From assembly GCA_937901965.1 (NCBI GenBank), contig CALGSW010000001.1, positions 124,001 through 188,000 on the forward strand: a stretch of DNA of 64,000 nucleotides. The letters run 5' to 3'. Positions 44,331-53,892 of the stretch are shown piece by piece; the stretch's first letter is position 1; the number at the start of each line of letters is the position of its first letter. The stretch is from an uncultured Bacteroidota bacterium. GTDB taxonomy: Bacteria > Bacteroidota > Bacteroidia > Bacteroidales > UBA932. The notes beneath the pieces were generated by a model that saw nothing but the letters and a program-made list of their open reading frames with translations, was not told the origin of the DNA and did not search any database. Position numbers and translations under genes: made by a program.

Positions 44331-45605
44331 TTATTTTATCAAAAATTTACGCATTATTGCAAAATAGTGTTTATCGTGCTTCAATCCAGGAACAATCTCA
44401 GACAACTTTCTTAACCAAAGCTGATCTATTGCAGCCAGGTTTTCCACGCATATCTGAAACTGCTCTTTATTATGCAGGAAAAACTGTGTAACGGTAAAAA
44501 AGAGCAGAAATTCCGGAAGTGCTGTTCTTTTGAAAGTGAGATTAAGCTGATTTGCAAGAATGTTATAATCAGTCTCCTCTTTTCCCATAACTCTTCTTAG
44601 AAAAACGAGTGAACTGAAGTGGTCATGTCTTAGCATACTAATGTATGCAAGGCCAGTATTAGCTTCATTATTATCTTTATCAATCACAATGGCCTCACGG
44701 AAAAATTTGTCGGCCTCTGCCAGATTATCTGTTGCCAGAAATGCATCTGCAATCCCAATAATCGCGAACAGGTTACCCGGTTCATAGGAGAGAAACTCCA
44801 GGAAGGTTTCAATTCCTTTATGATAATTCTCCGTATTGACGTATACAATAGCTTTATTGTAGAGAACTGATGAGTTTGAAGGATTGAGTGCAATTGCATA
44901 GTCAAAAGCCTCAATTGCCTTGTCAAATCTTAATTCTCTGGCATGAATTGTTCCAACGTTGAACCATATATTATCGTTAAACGGGTCTTCATCCAGACAC
45001 CTTTCATATTCTTTTAGGCTATCATCAAACTTACCTAGTCTCTCGTAGCAAAATGCCTTATCATTGAGAAGTTCAAGTGTCTCTCCCTCAATAGCTATTG
45101 TTGATGAAAGGAATTCAAGGGCACCTTCATATTCGTTAATATCTATACAATCCTGTGCAGCTGTATGATACATCTCTGACGCATCTTCCGGAGATAGCTC
45201 TGAAGCCTTTTCAATAGATATTTTTGCAAGTATTAAATTGCCCTCTTTTATAAAAGCACGTGAAAAGAGAAAATAGACATCGCCGTTATGCGGTACTTTG
45301 TCAAGAAGTCCGGAAAGTATCTCTTTAGCCCTCTCTGTCTCTCTGTTCACTATTAATACATCTGCATATTTCATCCCCAGATCCGCTGAATACGGATGTT
45401 GCTCGTAAGCCATCCTGGCCAGATCATATACTAAAGCGTCATCGGACTCATTCAGGAAATGGCCGATTAGCAGATCAAACTCCTCTTCTGTAAAATTTAA
45501 ATTGTAAAGGTTACCCTCTTCATAGGCGTTTGTAACCCTCTCAACCAAGCCTGATATATCTTCAAACTCATCTTCACTGTCCGAATTATAAAAATCGTCT
45601 GTCAT
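44331..45605 (-). CDS. Tetratricopeptide repeat protein
   Basis: 424 residues. No signal peptide; an acidic N-terminus (MTDDFYNSDSEDEFEDISGL). From about residue 70, tandem TPR units are visible, for example DSLKEYERCLDEDPFNDNIWFNVGTIHAREL, KAIEAFDYAIALNPSNSSVLYNKAIVY and EADKFFREAIVIDKDNNEANTGLAYI. It is probably a cytoplasmic scaffold. Its ATG overlaps the DUF6913 stop by 4 bp. The partner is unknown. Confidence 0.88.
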   Translation of the reverse strand: MTDDFYNSDSEDEFEDISGLVERVTNAYEEGNLYNLNFTEEEFDLLIGHFLNESDDALVYDLARMAYEQHPYSADLGMKYADVLIVNRETERAKEILSGLLDKVPHNGDVYFLFSRAFIKEGNLILAKISIEKASELSPEDASEMYHTAAQDCIDINEYEGALEFLSSTIAIEGETLELLNDKAFCYERLGKFDDSLKEYERCLDEDPFNDNIWFNVGTIHARELRFDKAIEAFDYAIALNPSNSSVLYNKAIVYVNTENYHKGIETFLEFLSYEPGNLFAIIGIADAFLATDNLAEADKFFREAIVIDKDNNEANTGLAYISMLRHDHFSSLVFLRRVMGKEETDYNILANQLNLTFKRTALPEFLLFFTVTQFFLHNKEQFQICVENLAAIDQLWLRKLSEIVPGLKHDKHYFAIMRKFLIK

Positions 45606-46132
45606 AACTTAGCCGGCTTGATTGATTCCAGATAGTGAACTACCTGCTTAACATATTGAATAGCTGAATTATCCTCAGCTCTTGCTATAAAATCATAAGG
45701 GGTGCCTTCTGACGTATATCGGCCCACTTTAAACTTTGCTTTTACAATTAGTGAAATGTAGAAAGAGGTGAAGTCATACTCCTCAGTAAAATCAATCAGT
45801 ATATCATACACTGTGTTGATTTCATTAATCTTGTCTAATCCCTTAGGAAGACCGAAATATGTAGTATCCTTTTGTTTTATTAAAACGCAACCCTCTTTTT
45901 GGGAAAAGTCATGGCTTCTCTTATTTGCTCTCTCAACAACAACGGAAACCCACTCTATACCCCTCTCCTTAAGCAAAGAGGTTGTATAATCCAGTGCCTG
46001 ATCAATATTCTCCGCATCTGATTCCATAAGGAGTATAATTTTACGAGCAGACCTCAGGGGTATAAATTCAGAAGAGAACCTTTTTTCAAGTCTCTCAATC
46101 ACCCTGCTTTGCATCTTTTTCTTAAAAAACAT
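45602..46132 (-). CDS. DUF6913-type small protein
   Basis: 176 residues from the ATG at 46132 (a TTG at 46144 is also in frame). It reads MFFKKKMQSRVIERLEKRF, then an alpha/beta domain (IILLMESDAENIDQALDYTTSLLKERGIEWVSVVVE) ending in FTSFYISLIVKAKFKVGRY. I recognise it as the Bacteroidetes-specific DUF6913 family, with no known function. Two TAnnTTTG elements precede it; it heads the operon with the TPR, DUF368 and possibly tRNA genes. Confidence 0.75.
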   Translation of the reverse strand: MFFKKKMQSRVIERLEKRFSSEFIPLRSARKIILLMESDAENIDQALDYTTSLLKERGIEWVSVVVERANKRSHDFSQKEGCVLIKQKDTTYFGLPKGLDKINEINTVYDILIDFTEEYDFTSFYISLIVKAKFKVGRYTSEGTPYDFIARAEDNSAIQYVKQVVHYLESIKPAKL

Positions 46133-46141
46133 TGTCAGCTC

Positions 46142-46165
46142 CAAAATTACTTCTGCACAAAATTA
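46142..46165 (-). promoter_or_regulatory. Two tandem -7 elements before the DUF6913 operon
   Basis: On the minus strand TAATTTTG occurs at 46142-46149 and again at 46158-46165, 16 bp apart. Either could serve as -7 element; the nearer one leaves a leader of only a few bases before the ATG. Confidence 0.5.
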
Positions 46166-46210
46166 ACAAAAATCGGACCATAGGCAACCTGTTATATATT
46201 TTGTATTTTC

Positions 46211-46218
46211 TATCTTTG
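46211..46218 (+). promoter_or_regulatory. -7 element for the second acyl-CoA synthetase gene
   Basis: TATCTTTG, 23 bp before the ATG at 46242. Confidence 0.55.
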
Positions 46219-46241
46219 CATTAACAGTAAAAGAGAAGCAT

Positions 46242-47861
46242 ATGATTAGTGAGGTAATGGGTATGAGTCTGACGGATATCTACGCAAAGAGTCTTGTGGA
46301 CTATAAGGATCGCAAAGCATTTTCAACTATAAAAAAGGAGAAACTTACATACGGACAATTTGGAGAGAGAGTTGAATTCCTTACAGAAGTTTTTAATAAA
46401 CACGGTATTGGAAAAGGCGAAAAGATTGCAATTCTGGGTAATAATATGCCCAACTGGGCTGTCTCCTACTTCGCAGCAACAACCTCATGCAGAGTTGCTG
46501 TTCCAATTCTGCCGGATTTTACGGCATTTGAAATTGCAAATGTAATTGAGCACTCTGAAGCAAATGCAATCATAGTTTCTGAAAAACTGCTTTATAAACT
46601 TTCAAAAATCATTCTTGAGAAGTTTTCACTGGTTATTATTATGGATACACTTGAAGTTTCCCAAAGTAAAGGGGATTTTCAATACACAGTAAATAGCCTC
46701 CCCGAGCCATCTGATATAGCTACAATTATTTATACATCTGGAACATCCGGCACCTCTAAAGGGGTAATGCTGACACATAGAAACCTGGTAACTCAGAACT
46801 ACATGGCCAACAAGTTGTTACCCATATTTTCCGATGACATTTTTCTCTCTATACTGCCTCTTTCACACGCATATGAATGTAGTCTCGGACTAATTTTTCC
46901 AGTTAGCAGAGGTGCGCAGGTAGTCTATATTGACGGAGCACCCACCCCTTCACTGCTCATGCCTGCACTTGCAGAGGTTAGACCTACCATAATGCTGAGT
47001 GTCCCTCTCATTGTTGAGAAGATTTACAAGAATAAAATCAGGCCCATGTTTACCAAAAACTGGATAATGCAGTTCCTCTACTCAATCCATTTCATAAGAA
47101 GAGGTTTTCATAAAGTTGCCGGCAAAAAGCTTTGCCAGACATTTGGAGGAAGGCTTCGTTTCTTTGGTATAGGGGGTTCTAAATTGGATGGTGTTGTTGA
47201 AAGGTTTTTGGCAGATGCCGGTTTCCCTTACGGAATTGGATACGGCCTTACCGAAACATCTCCATTGCTTGCCGGAGCTATACCGGGTAAGGTCAAATGG
47301 CAATCTACAGGGCCACAGCTACCGGATATTGAATTAAAAATTCTTAATCCAAACAAAAAAGGGATTGGAGAGATTGTCGTAAAGGGTCCCAATGTAATGG
47401 AGGGTTACTATAAAGATCCTGTCACTACGGCAAGCTGTTTTACTGATGACGGATGGTTCAGGACAAAAGATCTGGGTTCAATAGACAAAAGTGGTAATCT
47501 CCACATAAAAGGGAGAAAAGATAACATGATTGTAGGTCCAAACGGAGAGAATATATATCCTGAAGAGATAGAAGCAATAATTAATGAGCACGACATGGTC
47601 CTTGAGTCACTGGTTGTCAATTTAAAAGGAAAGCTAATGGCAATGGTTCATTATAACTATGACCAGATTGAAAAGCTTCACACTTTCAATGATGATGAAG
47701 TAGTAAATATTGAACAGAGGGTAAGTGAAATTAAAAAAGAACTGCTCGCTTATGTTAACGACAGAGTGAACAAATCGTCAAAGATTTTAGATATAATTGA
47801 GCAGTCTGCTCCATTTGAGAAGACTGCTACCCAAAAAATCAAACGTTATCTTTACTCCTAG
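46242..47861 (+). CDS. AMP-dependent acyl-CoA synthetase
   Basis: 539 residues, ANL superfamily. IATIIYTSGTSGTSKGVMLTHRN (adenylate loop, about 163-185), GIGYGLTETSPLL, DGWFRTKDLG and GRKDNMIVGPNGENIYPEEIE are present, and the C-terminal lysine region AFEKTATQKIKRYL-like end (FEKTATQKIKRYL) is intact. It activates fatty acids to CoA thioesters. It is shorter than the enzyme at 10869 and not linked to it. Start codons at 46242, 46257 and 46263 are all in frame. The TAG stop shares the palindrome CTAG with the stop of convergent clpB. Confidence 0.87.
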   Translation: MISEVMGMSLTDIYAKSLVDYKDRKAFSTIKKEKLTYGQFGERVEFLTEVFNKHGIGKGEKIAILGNNMPNWAVSYFAATTSCRVAVPILPDFTAFEIANVIEHSEANAIIVSEKLLYKLSKIILEKFSLVIIMDTLEVSQSKGDFQYTVNSLPEPSDIATIIYTSGTSGTSKGVMLTHRNLVTQNYMANKLLPIFSDDIFLSILPLSHAYECSLGLIFPVSRGAQVVYIDGAPTPSLLMPALAEVRPTIMLSVPLIVEKIYKNKIRPMFTKNWIMQFLYSIHFIRRGFHKVAGKKLCQTFGGRLRFFGIGGSKLDGVVERFLADAGFPYGIGYGLTETSPLLAGAIPGKVKWQSTGPQLPDIELKILNPNKKGIGEIVVKGPNVMEGYYKDPVTTASCFTDDGWFRTKDLGSIDKSGNLHIKGRKDNMIVGPNGENIYPEEIEAIINEHDMVLESLVVNLKGKLMAMVHYNYDQIEKLHTFNDDEVVNIEQRVSEIKKELLAYVNDRVNKSSKILDIIEQSAPFEKTATQKIKRYLYS

Positions 47862-49990
47862 TTCCTAAAGACAAGCACTTCATCAAAGTAGTCCACGATG
47901 ATGGGCTTCTCTTTGTTAATATCTCCCTTCAGAATCTCTCTGGCAAGTTCATTGACCAGCTCTTTCTGAAGAAGACGCTTAACCGGACGAGCACCGTAGG
48001 CAGGATCATACCCTTTATTGCACAAATACTCTGTTGCATACTCTGTATATTCAAGACGAAGACCCTTATCCTTCATCATAGCACTAATGCCTTCAAGCTG
48101 CATTTTTACAATTTGCCTTATATCTGATATTGTGAGAGGGTGGAACATGATAATCTCATCAATTCTGTTTAGAAACTCAGGTCTTACATTGTTTTTGAGT
48201 AATTCCATAACCTCAGCTCTGGTCTTTTCAAGAAGCTCCTCTCTGTTTTTCTCATTTAACCTTGCCAGATTTTCCTGAATTATTGCAGATCCAGCGTTTG
48301 AAGTCATAATAAGAACAGTATTTCTGAAATCAGCAGTTCGTCCCTTGTTATCTGTAAGCCTACCCTCATCAAGAACCTGCAGTAGCACATTGAAAACATC
48401 CGGGTGTGCCTTCTCAATTTCATCAAGCAGCACAACAGAATATGGCTTTCTTCTTACAGCCTCTGTAAGCTGACCTCCCTCATCATATCCAACATATCCC
48501 GGAGGAGCGCCCACAAGTCTTGAAACAGAGTGTCTCTCCTGATATTCGCTCATATCAATTCTTGTTATAAGATTATCATCATTAAACAAGAATTCGGCAA
48601 GAGCCTTTGCCAGTTCGGTTTTACCCACACCTGTAGTTCCAAGAAACAGAAACGATCCCACAGGTCTTCTGGCATCCTGCAGTCCGGCCCGGCTTCTCCT
48701 GATGGCATCTGATACAGCCTCTATCGCCTCATCCTGACCCACTACCCTTCTGTGTAAGGCATCCTCCATCCTCAACAGCTTCTCCTTTTCACTCTCAAGC
48801 ATTCTCCTTACGGGAATACCTGTCCATTTGGAAATTACCTCTGCAATATCCTCTGCCTCTACATATTCATTGATCATTGTGAACTCTCCCTCACCCTTCT
48901 CCTTCATTAAATCGGCAATCTTCTTCTCTTCCGAAACTATTGTTCCATACCTCAATTCAGCCACTTTGCCATAATCCCCTCTTCTTTCAGCCTCCTGAGC
49001 CTGAAACTTTAACTCTTCAATCAAAACCTTTTTCTTCTGAACCTGATCAATAATACTCTTCTCTCTCTCCCAAATTTTATTCTTACCGGATCTCTCATCT
49101 GTAAGAAGATTAATCTCTTTTGAAAGTTCATCAACCTTTACTTTATCTCCCTCTCTTTTTATTGCCTCTCTTTCAATCTCTAACTGTCTGATTCTTCTGT
49201 TAAGCTCATCTATCTCATCCGGCACGGAGTTTATGGCCATCCTCAGCTTTGATGCAGCCTCGTCTATCAGGTCAATTGCCTTATCCGGAAGATATCTGTT
49301 TGTGATATATCTGTGAGATAGATCTACTGCAGCAATTATTGCATCATCCTTTATTTGCACTTTGTGGTGATTCTCATATCTCTCTTTTAATCCTCTCAGA
49401 ATTGAGACAGCTTCTGCTACAGAGGGTTCATCAACCATAACCATCTGGAACCTTCTTTCAAGAGCCTTATCCTGCTCAAAATATTTCTGATATTCATCAA
49501 GTGTTGTTGACCCGACAGCCCTCAGCTCACCCCTGGCAAGTGCCGGCTTAAGAATATTTGCAGCATCCATCGCTCCGTCTCCTCTTCCTGCACCTACAAG
49601 TGTGTGAATTTCATCAATAAACAAAATAACCTCTCCGGCACTCTCAATAACCTCTTTTACTACCGATTTTAACCTCTCCTCAAACTCTCCCTTATATTTT
49701 GCTCCTGCAATAAGGGCTCCCATATCCAGAGAATAAATCATTTTTGACTTGAGATTTTCCGGGACATCTCCCCTGAATATTCTCTGTGCAATACCCTCTG
49801 CAATGGCAGTCTTACCCACCCCCGGTTCACCTACAAGAATCGGATTGTTTTTTGTTCTTCTGCTTAATATCTGAAGAACTCTTCTAATCTCGTCATCCCT
49901 GCCTATAACAGGGTCCAGCTTGCCTGATGCTGCCTGTTTATTCAGGTTTACAGCATAAATATCAAGCGATTGATAATTTTGCTTATTCAT
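47858..49990 (-). CDS. clpB: ClpB disaggregase lacking the N-terminal domain
   Basis: 710 residues from the ATG at 49990, against about 860 for usual ClpB. It begins just before the first AAA+ module (GKLDPVIGRDDEIRR at 23-37), with Walker A GEPGVGKT at 54-61. The ClpB coiled-coil middle domain is present (about 245-370), then the second AAA+ module with FLGTTGVGKTELAKALAE and the D2-small domain. The Clp_N repeat domain (about 150 residues) is missing, and stops in frame just upstream show it is not hidden by a distant start. It should still thread aggregated proteins with DnaK. Confidence 0.9.
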   Translation of the reverse strand: MNKQNYQSLDIYAVNLNKQAASGKLDPVIGRDDEIRRVLQILSRRTKNNPILVGEPGVGKTAIAEGIAQRIFRGDVPENLKSKMIYSLDMGALIAGAKYKGEFEERLKSVVKEVIESAGEVILFIDEIHTLVGAGRGDGAMDAANILKPALARGELRAVGSTTLDEYQKYFEQDKALERRFQMVMVDEPSVAEAVSILRGLKERYENHHKVQIKDDAIIAAVDLSHRYITNRYLPDKAIDLIDEAASKLRMAINSVPDEIDELNRRIRQLEIEREAIKREGDKVKVDELSKEINLLTDERSGKNKIWEREKSIIDQVQKKKVLIEELKFQAQEAERRGDYGKVAELRYGTIVSEEKKIADLMKEKGEGEFTMINEYVEAEDIAEVISKWTGIPVRRMLESEKEKLLRMEDALHRRVVGQDEAIEAVSDAIRRSRAGLQDARRPVGSFLFLGTTGVGKTELAKALAEFLFNDDNLITRIDMSEYQERHSVSRLVGAPPGYVGYDEGGQLTEAVRRKPYSVVLLDEIEKAHPDVFNVLLQVLDEGRLTDNKGRTADFRNTVLIMTSNAGSAIIQENLARLNEKNREELLEKTRAEVMELLKNNVRPEFLNRIDEIIMFHPLTISDIRQIVKMQLEGISAMMKDKGLRLEYTEYATEYLCNKGYDPAYGARPVKRLLQKELVNELAREILKGDINKEKPIIVDYFDEVLVFRN

Positions 49991-50079
49991 TGGTTTTCTC
50001 AATTTATACTATACTATTGCAACAAATCTGCCATCAGGGTGTTTCTGACAAAAAGGCACAATATTTCTTCTCTTAATAT

Positions 50080-50087
50080 TAACTTTG
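50080..50087 (+). promoter_or_regulatory. -7 element for queE
   Basis: TAACTTTG, 15 bp before the queE ATG. Confidence 0.6.
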
Positions 50088-50102
50088 CAAAAAATTTAAA
50101 AA

Positions 50103-50726
50103 ATGAAATATCCCATACTTGAAGAGGGGGCCCTTCTACCACTTGTTGAAAGTTTTTATACAATTCAGGGGGAGGGTTACAATACAGGAAAGGCAGCTTT
50201 TTTCATAAGGCTGGGTGGTTGTGATGTGGGTTGCAGCTGGTGTGATGCAAAGGAGACTTGGAACCCGTCGGTCTACCCTCCTGTTAAAATTGAAAAAATT
50301 GTAGATGAGGCTACCGCATTTTCTGCCAAGTCCATAGTAATTACAGGTGGAGAACCTCTTAACTACCCTTTGGACAAGCTATGCGATCTACTCAAATCAA
50401 GTAATATGGAGATATTTCTTGAGACTTCCGGATCATCTCCTCTAAGTGGCTCTTTTGACTGGATTTGTCTCTCTCCAAAAAAGAAAAAACCACCGTTAAA
50501 TGAGATTTACTCAAAAGCTGATGAACTTAAAATAATCATTGAGACTGAGGATGATTTTAAATGGGCAGAAGAGAACAGAAAGCTTGTGAGCGATAATTGC
50601 AGATTGTATCTTCAGCCTGAGTGGAGCAAAAGCAACCAGATGCTTCCAAAGATTATTGAATACATTAAACAGAATACAATCTGGAGCATCTCTCTTCAGA
50701 CACATAAATACATGAACATCCCTTAG
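50103..50726 (+). CDS. queE: 7-carboxy-7-deazaguanine synthase
   Basis: 207 residues, radical SAM. It contracts the ring of 6-carboxytetrahydropterin to carboxydeazaguanine for queuosine. YTIQGEGYNTGKAAFFIRLGGC leads into the cluster motif CDVGCSWC, then WCDAKETW; VITGGEPL follows at about 80. It is short, as is common for QueE. Together with queA at 14509 it shows that the organism makes queuosine; queC and queD are not in the window. Confidence 0.93.
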   Translation: MKYPILEEGALLPLVESFYTIQGEGYNTGKAAFFIRLGGCDVGCSWCDAKETWNPSVYPPVKIEKIVDEATAFSAKSIVITGGEPLNYPLDKLCDLLKSSNMEIFLETSGSSPLSGSFDWICLSPKKKKPPLNEIYSKADELKIIIETEDDFKWAEENRKLVSDNCRLYLQPEWSKSNQMLPKIIEYIKQNTIWSISLQTHKYMNIP

Positions 50727-50745
50727 CAGATTAACACTTTTTTCA

Positions 50746-50753
50746 TAACTTTG
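50746..50753 (+). promoter_or_regulatory. -7 element for the C1 peptidase pair
   Basis: TAACTTTG, 25 bp before the GTG start at 50779, which supports that unusual start codon. Confidence 0.55.
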
Positions 50754-50778
50754 AGAGTTAAACTAAAACTTTCAGATT

Positions 50779-51969
50779 GTGAAAAAACTCTCTTTTCTGC
50801 TTGCAACATCAGTAATCTTACTGTTTACTAATCAAGTATCGTCACAGAATAACTCAAACTCAGCCTATCGGTTTACCACCATTAAAGAGCTTCCTGTTAC
50901 ATCTGTAAAAAATCAAAACAGAACCAGCACATGCTGGAGCTTTTCCACCCTCTCATTCCTTGAATCTGAAATTATCAGAAAGGGTAAAGGCAGCTATGAT
51001 CTGTCTGAGATGTTTGTTGTCTCAAAATCATATTCTGACAAAACCGATAAGTATATCAGGACAGGAGGAAAAATAAATATGGCTCCGGGGAGCTCATTCG
51101 GAGATGCTCTCTACATTTGGAAACACTATGGAATTGTACCTGATGAGATAATGGACGGTCTTGAATACGGAGAGGAGTCACATGTGCACAATGAAATGGA
51201 TGCTGTACTTTCCGGATATGTAAAGGCCCTTGAGAGAAATCCCAATGGCAAGTTATCTACTGCATGGAAAAGAGGGATAAAAGGAATTCTTGATTCTTAT
51301 CTTGGGAGTGTGCCAGAAAAGTTTGTATATAATGGTAAAGAATATACTCCTAAAAGTTTTGCCGCTTCGCTTGAAATTAATCCTGACGATTATATATCTC
51401 TGACATCTTATACACATCACCCTTTTTACTCCTCATTTGCCCTTGAGATACCAGATAACTGGAGATGGGATTTATCATACAATATTCCTTTGGATGAACT
51501 TGTGAGGATTGTAAAAAATTCTGTTGAGAATGGTTATTCTGTTTTATGGGCCTCTGATGTGAGTGAGAAAGGATTCACTCGTAAAGGCGTTGCAATTGTT
51601 CCTGAAACTGACACAAAGAATATGTCAGGATCTGATCAGGAGAGATGGCTCGGTCTTAGCAAAAATGAGATTGAAGCAAAAATCTACTCTCTGGACAATG
51701 TTGTAAAGGAGAGAGTAATTACACAAGAACTGAGACAAACCGGATATGATAATCTTCAAACTACAGATGATCATGGAATGCACATTTTTGGAATAGCAAA
51801 GGAGAGCAACGGAGAGACCTTCTTTATGGTGAAAAACAGCTGGGGAGAGACAGGAGAATATAAAGGTATCTGGTATGTATCAGAGCCTTTTCTCAGATAC
51901 AAAACAATGAATATTGTTGTTCACAAAAACTCAATACCGGCGGATATACTTAAAAAACTTAACCTTTAA
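50779..51969 (+). CDS. Papain-like C1 peptidase (bleomycin hydrolase type), copy 1
   Basis: 396 residues from a GTG at 50779; no ATG offers a complete signal peptide. Signal peptide MKKLSFLLATSVILLFTNQVSS, then the catalytic site VKNQNRTSTCWSF with oxyanion Gln46 and Cys52. The histidine is in TTDDHGMHIFGIA and the asparagine in MVKNSWGETGEY. It is an exported cysteine peptidase of the C1B (aminopeptidase C-like) group, probably removing residues from peptides in the periplasm or outside. A paralogue follows after 5 bp. Confidence 0.88.
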   Translation: MKKLSFLLATSVILLFTNQVSSQNNSNSAYRFTTIKELPVTSVKNQNRTSTCWSFSTLSFLESEIIRKGKGSYDLSEMFVVSKSYSDKTDKYIRTGGKINMAPGSSFGDALYIWKHYGIVPDEIMDGLEYGEESHVHNEMDAVLSGYVKALERNPNGKLSTAWKRGIKGILDSYLGSVPEKFVYNGKEYTPKSFAASLEINPDDYISLTSYTHHPFYSSFALEIPDNWRWDLSYNIPLDELVRIVKNSVENGYSVLWASDVSEKGFTRKGVAIVPETDTKNMSGSDQERWLGLSKNEIEAKIYSLDNVVKERVITQELRQTGYDNLQTTDDHGMHIFGIAKESNGETFFMVKNSWGETGEYKGIWYVSEPFLRYKTMNIVVHKNSIPADILKKLNL

Positions 51970-51974
51970 CTAAT

Positions 51975-53096
51975 ATGAATAAAACTTTACTGACTGCTGC
52001 AGTTGCGCTTATGTTGAGTCCGGCTGCGATTACACTCTCTGCTCAAGGTTATACTTTCACTGATGTAGCAAAAGTACAGGCAACTCCTGTTAAGAATCAG
52101 GCATCAAGCGGAACTTGCTGGAGTTATGCAACAGCTGCATTTCTTGAATCTGAATTACTGAGAACAGGAAAGGGTGAACATGATTTGTCTGAAATGTTTG
52201 CCGTCAGAATTAACTATCTGAACAAAATGAATGACAATTATCTGAGACAAGGTAAAGGTAATCTTGGACAGGGCAGTCTGGCTCATATGTTCACAAACAT
52301 TGTGAAAGAGCATGGTATGATTCCCCAAGAGGTATACAACGGTATTAATTACGACTCCAAACTAAATAACCACCGTGAGTTAAATAAATACATAAATGCC
52401 TTTTCTGCTGCATCTGTTGAATTGAAACAGAAAAGTCCACAATATTTTATTCTTGCGGAATATTTAATGGATACATACCTTGGCAAGGTACCGGAAAAGT
52501 TTACTTACAGAGGTAAAGAGTATACACCAAAATCATTCGCACAAGAGATGGGTCTTGAGATGAATGATTATGTTGAAATCACCTCTCTGTCTCATATACC
52601 TTTCTATGAAAAATCTGTAATTGAAGTTCCTGATAACTGGGATTTTGGAAGGTTCTGGAATGTCCCGCTAAATGAGTTTATGGAGATAATTGACTATGCA
52701 CTTACAAACGGCTATGCAGTTTGCTGGGATGGAGATGTTAGTGAAAAGGGATTTTCTCATAAAAATGGTGTTGCCATTAACCCTGTAGAGGAGAATCGTG
52801 AAGAGGCTCTGAAGTTTGAGAAAATATTTCCTGAAATTAATGTAGATCAAAAGATTCGCCAGGCAGGATATGAAAATTTCACAACCACTGATGACCATCT
52901 GATGCTCCTTACCGGTATCAGTAAAGATCAAAACGGCAACAAATATTACATTACTAAAAATTCATGGGGTACAGAGAGAAACAGCTTTGGAGGTTATCTG
53001 AACATGTCTGAAAGCTTTGTAAAAGCAAAGAGTATTTCAATAATGGTTCATAAAAATTCCATCCCTAAAGAAATCCGCAAAAAGCTTAAATTCTGA
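51975..53096 (+). CDS. Papain-like C1 peptidase (bleomycin hydrolase type), copy 2
   Basis: 373 residues. Signal peptide MNKTLLTAAVALMLSPAAITLSAQ, active site VKNQASSGTCWSY with Gln42 and Cys48, histidine in TTDDHLMLLTGI and asparagine in ITKNSWGTERN. It is related to the preceding gene over its full length (shared SEKGF, PKSFA, VPDNW and MVHKNSIP-type segments) and shorter in the loop before the histidine. The pair is a tandem duplication whose members may differ in specificity. Confidence 0.88.
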   Translation: MNKTLLTAAVALMLSPAAITLSAQGYTFTDVAKVQATPVKNQASSGTCWSYATAAFLESELLRTGKGEHDLSEMFAVRINYLNKMNDNYLRQGKGNLGQGSLAHMFTNIVKEHGMIPQEVYNGINYDSKLNNHRELNKYINAFSAASVELKQKSPQYFILAEYLMDTYLGKVPEKFTYRGKEYTPKSFAQEMGLEMNDYVEITSLSHIPFYEKSVIEVPDNWDFGRFWNVPLNEFMEIIDYALTNGYAVCWDGDVSEKGFSHKNGVAINPVEENREEALKFEKIFPEINVDQKIRQAGYENFTTTDDHLMLLTGISKDQNGNKYYITKNSWGTERNSFGGYLNMSESFVKAKSISIMVHKNSIPKEIRKKLKF

Positions 53097-53099
53097 TAA

Positions 53100-53864
53100 A
53101 TGAAATTAAGAAGTTCCATCCCAAATTCTATAACCTCTCTAAATCTTGTTTGCGGGGCTATAGCTGTGACATTGGCATTCAGAGGTTTTGAAACTGCAGC
53201 TGTTTATCTGGTACTGGCTGCAGCTCTTTTTGACTTTCTTGATGGCTTCTCTGCCAGGTTGCTTAATGCCTATTCACCTGTGGGCAAAGAGCTTGACTCA
53301 CTTGCAGATCTGATTAGTTTTGGGATGGTACCGGCTGTTCTTATTCTGAAAAGATATGAAAACTTTTTTGGGGCGGATACTTTGACCGATTTTGAAATAG
53401 CTGCCCCCTTCTTTCTAACATTGATACCTCTGGCAATTGTCCTCTTCTCGGCACTGAGACTTGCAAAATTCAACGTTGATACCAGGCAGTCTTCAAGTTT
53501 TATCGGCCTCCCTACTCCAGCCAACGCAATTTTGATTGTAAGCATAATCCATTTTACAAAAGGTACTGATTATTTATCCGGAATTGAGCAAACCATTTGG
53601 TTCTGGCCCTCTGTCTCTCTGCTCCTCTCAATACTGCTTGTAAGTAGTATCCCTATGTTTTCACTGAAGTTTAAAAATCTCAAATGGAAAGATAACCGTG
53701 AAGTTTTTGGATTTATAATCTTCTCTTTTGTTACGGCGTTCATATCTGTTCTGTTCAGCATTCCCTGGTCTGGTTGGGCTGCCTTAGTTTTCCTCTCTTA
53801 CATAATTTATAATTCTGCAAAATTTTTAATAACAAAAAGATCTGTCAGCATTGGAAGAGATTAA
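53100..53864 (+). CDS. pssA: CDP-diacylglycerol-serine O-phosphatidyltransferase
   Basis: 254 residues, about seven membrane segments. The CDP-alcohol phosphatidyltransferase signature D-G-x2-A-R-x8-G-x3-D-x3-D is complete, starting DGFSAR near residue 46 and ending with the aspartates of KELDSLAD. It makes phosphatidylserine, precursor of phosphatidylethanolamine. PNSITSLNLVCGAIA is typical of bacterial type II PssA. It starts 3 bp after the second peptidase gene, so all may be co-transcribed. Confidence 0.92.
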   Translation: MKLRSSIPNSITSLNLVCGAIAVTLAFRGFETAAVYLVLAAALFDFLDGFSARLLNAYSPVGKELDSLADLISFGMVPAVLILKRYENFFGADTLTDFEIAAPFFLTLIPLAIVLFSALRLAKFNVDTRQSSSFIGLPTPANAILIVSIIHFTKGTDYLSGIEQTIWFWPSVSLLLSILLVSSIPMFSLKFKNLKWKDNREVFGFIIFSFVTAFISVLFSIPWSGWAALVFLSYIIYNSAKFLITKRSVSIGRD

Positions 53865-53892
53865 CACTGAACTTGAAAGAATAAAGCTTCTG

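Noticed and set aside
49991..50102. Frameshifted N-terminal domain of ClpB
   Set aside because: The gap is only 112 bp, contains in-frame stops, and shows no Clp_N-like coding in any frame.
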